From Cordilura impudica (Eukaryota > Arthropoda > Insecta > Diptera > Scathophagidae): a DNA stretch of 64,000 nt. Positions 57,978 to 64,000 of the stretch are shown here, piece after piece. The translations under genes and the position numbers were made by a program. The stretch spans positions 182,957,036 through 183,021,035 of the forward strand of contig OY821520.1 in the NCBI GenBank assembly GCA_963682025.1. Reading direction: 5' to 3'. The number at the start of each line of letters is the position of its first letter. Position 1 is the stretch's first letter. The notes under the pieces are model-generated. The model had not been told where the DNA came from and did no database searches. It saw nothing but the letters and a program-made list of their open reading frames with translations.

Positions 57978-59455
57978 ACATTAGAGCGACTCAAAAAAAA
58001 AAGTGAAAAAGTGCTTCCTTAGAAATCTAACTTGGTTTGTTCTATAAAGATTCCCAAAATATTTCTGTTCTAGCGTTAACCCATTCCAAGCTGTACCGTT
58101 TTTTAAAAAGGTCTATATTTTTAGTTTTTTGAAAATATTTTAATTTTTTCCACATCAACATATCCAATATGGGTATGACATGATAGGTTTTTCAAAGCGC
58201 GTTCTTCGGTAGATGAAACATGTCCAAGTATGTCCCAATTGTTGTGATATTCAATAAAATATGTAAATTTTGATGGGATTTGTATTAAAATGAATCAATT
58301 AGGAAATCAAATTAACATATTTTTAAACATTACTTGATTGAAAATAACATTAATTTATTTATTTTTTCTTAATATGTATAAGTTCGCGTTTGAACAAAAA
58401 TCTAATGGAGTGGAAACAATGTAGTTAAACATAGGCAATATGGGTATCAAAATTTGTCTTTTCTCAAGTACATTTTAGTTCTGTGAAAAAAAAGTGGAAT
58501 TTTGCTAATTTAATACATTGTTCACGCTGCACCGGAGTAAATTTTAACAAGAATGTGGAGTTTATTAAATTTAGATGTGAATTTAGTTTCTAAATGACAC
58601 CAGGATAAATTTCAGACCAAAAGCAAAGAAGAAAACATGAGACATTTCCCTTAATGATATGCCTTTTACGCGTTTAAAAAAAAATTAAATATTCCAACTA
58701 CATATATTCTTATTGTAATTTAATTGATATTTATATTTAATTGATCTTTAATTGATCTTCCTCCAAACTAAAATTTTGCTCAAAACTGGTATTTGAGCCT
58801 TATTCCATATTTCCAAAATCTCATTTATTGTTATTTTAAAATAATTAGATAGGCCAATCTTTTTATTTTGTGCTCTCATAGAAAACAAATGCCCTATTAT
58901 TGCGCACTGCGTTGATAGTTTAGTTTTTAGCGAATTTTTGAGCAAAAAAATTTTTTTCTAGCCATTTTTTTAAATGAAATTTGTTTTTAAAATAATTAAT
59001 TTATATTATTTTAATTTTTGTCATACTCAAATGCCTCAAAATATGTGCATGGTGCATAAATAAATTTTTGAAACTTTGCATGACATAAAGATTATACAAG
59101 TAGAAAAAATAAATCAATTTATATTATTTTCAATGTTGATTTGATTTTCTAATTAACTCATTTTAATACGAAACCCATCAAAAATTACATATTTTTTTGA
59201 TTATCACAACAGTCAGGACATGGTTGGATATCACCTATATACCATTAAACGCGTCTATCATCTTGTACCCATATTGGATATGTTGACCTAGAAAAAAATT
59301 AAAATATTTTCAATAAACTAAAAAATAGACCTTTTTTAAAAACGGTCCAGCTCGGAATGGGTTAGTGATAGACAAGAAATATTTTGGGAGTCGATATAAA
59401 AAAAAAAAAACCAAGGTAGATTTCTGGGGGCACTTTTTTTCTCTCTAATGTACGT
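57978..59455. mobile_element. 1.5-kb fold-back element with ~350-bp inverted arms
   Basis: Left arm about 57978-58345 and right arm about 59110-59455 are inverted, imperfect copies. Shared landmarks: TACATTAGAG at the ends, AACCCATTCC.AGCTG.ACCG, AGGTCTAT.TTTTAGTTT, CAACATATCCAATATGGGTA, TTTGATGGG.TT.GTATTAAA. The centre contains a 65-codon minus frame (58748-58945, ending ITINEILEIWNKAQIPVLSK) of unknown meaning. Superfamily not assigned. Confidence 0.8.
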
Positions 59456-59472
59456 AAGTACGTACATTAGAG
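59443..59472. repeat. 30-bp perfect palindrome at element end
   Basis: CTCTAATGTACGTA, 2-bp centre AG, TACGTACATTAGAG. The left half is the end of the fold-back element; the right half starts TACATTAGAGTGTCGA, like the element's own left end, as if a second copy began head to head. Confidence 0.9.
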
Positions 59473-59589
59473 TGTCGATGATATTTATATAGGGATAACG
59501 GAAGATCTTAAAACAAGCTGTAAATTTCCACAAGTATAAAAACCTAACCGTAAAAACCAAGTTTATTTGAAAATTAATTTACCATCATG

Positions 59590-59800
59590 CAATTAAATAA
59601 TTGATTGACTGAAAATTCAAAATTTTTTTCTGCAAAAGTTTTTGCAACAAAAATTTGTTGTATCATTTTTGTCGACGCAAGGAGGCTGCCTCAACAGTTT
59701 CAGCTCACGGGAAAAAGGGTTAAAAATCGATCCAAAGTTTTGTTGACATGCAGAAAAGCAGACAAGCAGACACTACGAGTTAATATAAAGGGAGTAAAAA
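59590..59800 (+). mobile_element. INE-1-like 3' part, family A
   Basis: CAGCTCACGGGAAAAAGGGT, ATCGATCCAAAGTTTTGTTG and CACTACGAGTTAATATAAAG then GGGAGTAAAAA match the end of the 14.4-kb copy; AGCAGACA is partly duplicated. Confidence 0.8.
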
Positions 59801-60160
59801 TAGCCAGCACGGTTGCACTACCATGGTTATGTCCATCCTTTCTTAACACTACCAAGTAATCAAAAACGGTAATACTTTTCTATTAACATACTATTCCCCT
59901 CTTTTAAAACTTTTGTTTTAAAGTAATTGCCCAAAAAATTATGGAAAGCATAATGGGAGATAAGTAAATTCATTTAAATCTAGTTTTTCAAAATGATAAC
60001 ACTTTTATAAGTTCTTCCCAATATTATCTATTCTGTACCTATTCATGGAAATTATTTATAGGATTAAACTAGAACAACAAGTTTTATTACTAAATTGGTC
60101 CAATTTGAAGGAAAATAATAGATATATAAACATTTTTTTAAGTACACCACAACTTTTCCA
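59801..60160. other. AT-rich spacer
   Basis: Nothing recognised. Confidence 0.5.
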
Positions 60161-60164
60161 ATTG

Positions 60165-60490
60165 TTTTTCAGAAACCATCAATTTATTTTCAGAACGTCA
60201 ATTTATTTTCAAAACCATCAATTGCATATCAGAAAACTTCAATTGATTTATAGAAATAATCAGATGTATTTCAGAAAACGTCAAATGTGTTTCAGAAATT
60301 ATCAAATTTATTCCAGAAATAATGAGATGTATTTCAAAAACATCAATCGCTTTTCAGAAAATATCAAATATATTTCAGAATTTACCAAAAGCACTTTACA
60401 AATTTTCAGATGTGTTTTAGAAAATGTCAAACGTATTTCAGGAATAGTCAAATGTATTTCAGAAAATATCAATTAAATTTCAAAAACAAA
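60165..60490. repeat. Minisatellite, ~21-bp unit
   Basis: About 15 copies of a unit near TTTCAGAAAATATCAAATGTA. Because 21 is divisible by 3, it creates a long artificial plus-strand frame with a 7-residue repeat (RNNQMYF, RKRQMCF, RNYQIYS...). I do not regard the 143-codon frame as a gene. Confidence 0.9.
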
Positions 60491-60554
60491 TTTTTGAAGT
60501 ATTACACTACATTTTTAATATTTCTTCTAAACTTTAAATGTGTTTTTTTTTCCT

Positions 60555-60730
60555 TCTCTTCAAACAAACAGACAGACAGACAGACAGGTCAAAAGTCGGG
60601 ACATCAGAATTCGTTTTAGAGGTATGGTTCCTCGGGCAAAGTTTCTCATTTTGATCCCAAGAATACGATTTTCCTTGTCACTTGGGCAATTTTTAAATCG
60701 ACTCGCATTATTGCCTAGTTATTACGTTAA
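60555..60730 (-). mobile_element. INE-1-like core fragment
   Basis: A (GACA)n run (CAGACAGACAGACAGG) followed by sequence with GGTTCCTCGGGCAAAGTTTC and GATCCCAAGAATACGATTTT, in the arrangement of a (GTCY)n core and flank read in reverse. Family not matched to A-C. Confidence 0.5.
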
Positions 60731-61039
60731 TATTTACTTATACGCATGAGTGACAATTTTATGAAGTAAATAATAATCATACGTCGATTTAGTGATGGAC
60801 ATAAAAATATTGTTTATACAGAACATGTTGTTATAAATGTCACGATTATGGCATGTTAACATCCTTTATTCCGGACTCTGCTTTATTAAGAATACTCGTA
60901 AATAGATCCGATATACAATTTCTGAAAAAAATTTGAATGTTTTAATATAAAACAAGAGCATGATTTTATATAAAATACAATCTACTTACGTAAATATATG
61001 CAAACATATGCAGACATTTAAACAGTATTAATAACATTA

Positions 61040-61070
61040 TTAACACGTCCACAGACGGTGGACGTGTTAA
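61040..61070. other. Perfect 13-bp hairpin
   Basis: TTAACACGTCCAC, loop AGACG, GTGGACGTGTTAA. Followed by GTTATAAAAGTTATCG, which recurs near 62538. Could be an element-end hairpin; no CTRR follows within 15 nt. Confidence 0.7.
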
Positions 61071-61289
61071 TTATATCCCAGTGTTATAAAAGTTATCGAA
61101 TTGGATAAGAATGGAATAACAAAAAAGATCATACATTTCTCTATTATTAACTTGCCTTAAGATGGAGTAATAATACGTACACGGAACCGTACAGAACATA
61201 CACGGCAACTATTTATAATGAGGCAAAATCGTTTGACTGTTTTGTATGGGTGGATTTGGTGTGAAAATGTGAAACGATTAAAAGTGTTA

Positions 61290-61860
61290 ACTTTTGCATT
61301 TACCTCAGTGTATTTGCTTTATCAGAGATGAAGAATAAATCGAGAAGTGGCTGTGAAGTGTGTTGGTATATGCGTGTTCACGGGAAAAAGACCAATAGAT
61401 TTCATAAATCCGACCATACTACAGTTTTCCAACAGATTTGAATTATAGTCCCCAGTAAATATAATATTATCATAAAAAGGTATAAAGTCATCCGCCAACA
61501 TTTCATGGAAATGTCCAAAGTCTGTAGACACTATCAATGAGAATCTTGCCTCCAGCAGCACACAATTCAAAAAAAAATTTCCACTTTATCATTCTCATTA
61601 ACAATTTTGCATTTAACTTTACTAATTAATCCACTTTTGACATAAATAGCTACTCATCCGTACCAATCTGCTTATCAGATTGATTCATCAAACCAGATTT
61701 CGGATACATATACAATATTCACACAGGACTTTCAAGAATGTATCGAAACTCATCAATTTTCCTTGCGAGGCTCTGTGCCGTTGTATGGCAAATTTTAAGG
61801 CCATTTTTTGATTACCCAGTATTTTACCCATATTTTCATTACCGTCTTTAGAAAATATTA
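61290..61860 (-). pseudogene. Non-LTR endonuclease (EEP) remnant
   Basis: Minus-strand frames follow the apurinic-like endonuclease of jockey/CR1 elements: VSEIWFDESI (norm 'CVSETWFDESI', catalytic Glu) near 61690, VAIYVKSGLISKVKCKIVNE (norm 'GGGVAIYVK'), NDKVEIFF, KILIDSVYRL (norm 'ILIGCVYRP'), DNIIFTGDYNSNLLEN (norm GDFN, catalytic Asp/Asn) near 61450, GLFPVNTHIPTHFTATS. At least three frame changes and several stops. No reverse transcriptase follows, so this is an internal fragment. Confidence 0.82.
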
Positions 61861-62898
61861 TATTTATTTATTTATTCGTATCTTGGTCTATGGAATCCTT
61901 ACAGACTATTTACAAAGAAAAGCATTTTAAAATTAATTTTAGTACATAGCTATTCATGAAATTAGAAAGCATAATATTGTTACAAAAGACTGGGCTTTTA
62001 TTATTAAAATTTTGTAGAACTTTATTCTTTAAATAAATTGGTTCCCGATAGGTATTTGTGGTATTTTTTTTCTTTTGGTTTTATAAAATTATATAACATC
62101 AGCTACCGGGCCACAGAATGAGCTGGTGAAATGATGATGATTTTGTTTAGATGAATTTTTGGTGGGATCAATGCTGCGATGACAGAATCTATGGAAGAAG
62201 TGTAAAAATTAGTAGTAATTGTGCAGTGATGCTAACTATGTCGACTTCTCTTATTAAAAGCCCAAACTTCACTGTTTTAATTTGGTTTTTAAGGTCTCCC
62301 TCATCGCTGAGTTTTGACCTTGTCTTCTCCTTGAAATCTAGTTATTAATTTATCTTATTTACAGATAAATTACCGAAATAATATTAAAGCACTTTTTTTT
62401 ATTTGTTCGTATAAACTCTGTGTTGTTTTATATCTCCTCATCTCTTTTCTTTTTCTTTCACCAAAAACCAGTTCGATACTCGTTTGTTCAAGTTAAAGTA
62501 AACACATCGAATCGTGAAAGAGATATAACACAGGGATGTTATAAAAAGGTTATCGTTGCCGGTTTTGTTATTCATTTATAAATTCGTAACATTATTTGTG
62601 AAATCTTAACAATATATTACTTTTAATTAGATTAGTATTTAATGAGAAATCGATAAACCTCTAAAGTTCATTAAATTGAATACACATTCTCCTGAGAGGG
62701 TCTGCATTTGCATAATTAGCTCTATAGAACTTTACAGACAAAAGTGAGAAGTAACGTGTGACGAATATTGAATGATATATTGTTAATCAGGAAACAAGAA
62801 GAAACATCACCATTAATTTTTTTTAATAATTTATTATTTTAAGCTAATTGGGCCTAACTTCGTAAATGTAAAATAAAACTCAGTTTTATCACATATTT
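61861..62898. other. No recognised gene
   Basis: AT-rich. AAAGTAAACACATCGAATCG near 62496 is loosely inverted relative to 61270-61300. Confidence 0.45.
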
Positions 62899-62944
62899 CC
62901 CCGACGTTTCGTAACTTTTTTGGTTACTTTTTCAAGGGTCGTCT
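62899..62944 (-). other. Hammerhead-like motif downstream of the Penelope-like ORF
   Basis: On the minus strand: GACGACC, CTTGAAAAA, a GTAAC/CAAAAAA/GTTAC stem-loop, then GAAACGTC. GACG and CGTC can pair, and a stem followed by GAAAC is the hammerhead stem II-GAAA arrangement. The CUGAUGA box is not intact and no NUH cleavage triplet is clear. Penelope-like elements are known to carry hammerhead ribozymes, so this may be a degenerate one. Confidence 0.35.
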
Positions 62945-63164
62945 ATTTAAATAAAATAAAATAAAAACACAATATTAACACACAGTAATTGCACAAATAT
63001 GAACAATAAAAACTTACAATAATAAGAATTTTAAACTTTATCACATTACAACATTATTAATATAAATCACAGCAAACATAAAAATACAAAATTGTATAAT
63101 TACAAACATAAAACACAAATTTGTATAATTACATTTAGCTTAAAATTAATATCACAGAATGTTT

Positions 63165-64000
63165 CTAAACTATTGCGACTCTGTAACTAGTACTAATATT
63201 TTGGGTGTCCTCTTTGTGGTTCATGGTTGTAGTTATATTCTTTTGAATTCGTAAGCTTTCAATTGTGTACCGCTTTTTTTCTATTTTTTCTACATCCAGT
63301 ATTTTCGTGTTGTTGAAATTTATTTTGTGTCCAGTTGTAATTACATGTTTTGACAACGCTGTGCTTTCTCTCTCCTTTATGATGTCCATTTGATGTTTTC
63401 CTAATCTCTTTTCTAATGTTCTTTTAGTTGTTCCTATATAAATAAGATCACAGCTGTTGTTTTGATCACCCTCACACTTGACTTCGTATACAACATTACT
63501 TTTTTTTAGCTTTTCTATTGGAGTTTTTGTTTTTGAAAAAATTGTATTTATTGTTGTGTGTGGTTTGTATGCAAATCTGATGTTTTTTGTTTCCATTGTT
63601 GTTCTAATACTTTTATTATCTGTCAAATCCGGGATAAATTGTACACTGTAAAAACTCTTTGTGTCTTTTTCTTTAATGTTTTGCTGTTCAAGATTAGAGT
63701 TGTGGTTTAATAGTTTTTGTGTATCATTTAAAATAGTATTTGTAATTTTCCTCGGGAAGCTGTTGTTTATTAATATTTTGGTGATTTTTTGTATATTATT
63801 TGTGTGATATTTTTTGTCGCTAATATTTAGTACTCTATAAATAAGGTTTTTTGCGGTGTTTATTATTTGATTTTTCGGCTGAGTTGCATTATAATTCGTT
63901 ATTCTGCCTGAACACGCTTCTTTGGTGTACCAATCAAAAGAAATATTGTCGGTAGTTCGTCGAAGTTTCATGTCCAAATATGCGATTTCCCCTTTTGATT
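63165..64000 (-). CDS. Penelope-like element ORF, C-terminal part (RT connector and GIY-YIG endonuclease), partial
   Basis: Runs off the right edge of the window in open frame (KGEIAYLDMKL at the edge), so the 5' part is missing from view, not necessarily from the genome. The segment after YLDMKLRRT, including DWYTKEACSGRITNYNA, matches the region just after the reverse-transcriptase palm in Penelope-like proteins. The GIY-YIG nuclease follows. Numbered from the Leu codon of YLDM: VVYEVKC (162-168), C176, YIG (180-182), Arg191, His195, His211 and Glu240 (YTIESLRIQK). Cys168/Cys176 with the two His could form the zinc-binding CCHH set seen in several Penelope-type endonucleases. The putative catalytic Arg and Glu are present and there is no stop until 63165, giving 278 open codons in the window. 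An EN this intact suggests a recent copy. Confidence 0.88.
   Translation of the reverse strand, partial: SKGEIAYLDMKLRRTTDNISFDWYTKEACSGRITNYNATQPKNQIINTAKNLIYRVLNISDKKYHTNNIQKITKILINNSFPRKITNTILNDTQKLLNHNSNLEQQNIKEKDTKSFYSVQFIPDLTDNKSIRTTMETKNIRFAYKPHTTINTIFSKTKTPIEKLKKSNVVYEVKCEGDQNNSCDLIYIGTTKRTLEKRLGKHQMDIIKERESTALSKHVITTGHKINFNNTKILDVEKIEKKRYTIESLRIQKNITTTMNHKEDTQNISTSYRVAIV

Noticed and set aside
60045..60476. 143-codon plus-strand frame as a gene
   Set aside because: It lies mostly in a 21-bp minisatellite and its protein is a 7-residue repeat caused by the DNA period.
1..64000. tRNA, rRNA or host protein-coding exons
   Set aside because: None was recognised by reading; small or fast-evolving exons could have been missed without a search.

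Overview
This window looks like non-coding, transposon-filled nuclear DNA of a higher fly. It is very AT-rich. It carries INE-1/DINE-1-like elements with (GTCY)n cores, a DD41D (rosa-type) mariner, Tc1-like, hAT, Penelope-like and jockey/CR1/I-like remnants, and a long A/T-only satellite. A calyptrate fly (blow-fly or house-fly relative) would fit, but the species cannot be proved from the sequence. I see no tRNA, rRNA or CRISPR array and no convincing host protein-coding exon.

Layout. 1-5.4 kb: a satellite of 7-bp TAAAAAT units with internal higher-order duplications, fraying into other 7-mers at its right edge. 5.4-14.3 kb: a broken non-LTR reverse transcriptase (minus), an INE-1-like element, a 485-bp MITE, and a spliced, broken copy of a protein family I cannot name ('family X'). 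14.4-24.9 kb: two INE-1-like copies, tandem duplications and MITEs. 24.9-26.2 kb: a complete, apparently intact DD41D mariner with TA target duplication. 26.6-32.1 kb: tandemly duplicated RT tail, an ORF2 tail, a DD37E-like transposase pseudogene and an 18-bp minisatellite. 34-45 kb: two Helitron-type 3' ends, a hAT remnant, INE-1-like elements and microsatellites. 46.7-52 kb: a second family X copy (minus), INE-1-like DNA and two Tc1-like pseudogenes. 52.6-55.0 kb: a composite element with nested inverted repeats. 55.1 kb: a near-perfect recursive-splicing (ratchet) site on the plus strand. 56.5-64 kb: a Tc1-like element with TIRs, a 1.5-kb fold-back element, a 21-bp minisatellite, an EEP endonuclease remnant and the 3' half of a Penelope-like ORF running off the right edge.

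How it fits together. The only open, family-consistent reading frames are the rosa mariner transposase and the Penelope-like ORF. Everything else recognisable as coding is broken. The ratchet site (polypyrimidine-CAG directly joined to GTAAGT) is the best hint of host function: it would fit this DNA lying inside a very long intron of a gene read on the plus strand. The most novel item is family X: two decayed copies on opposite strands, one with introns and one without, sharing a long colinear set of motifs. All family calls are from reading translations by eye; no database search was possible.
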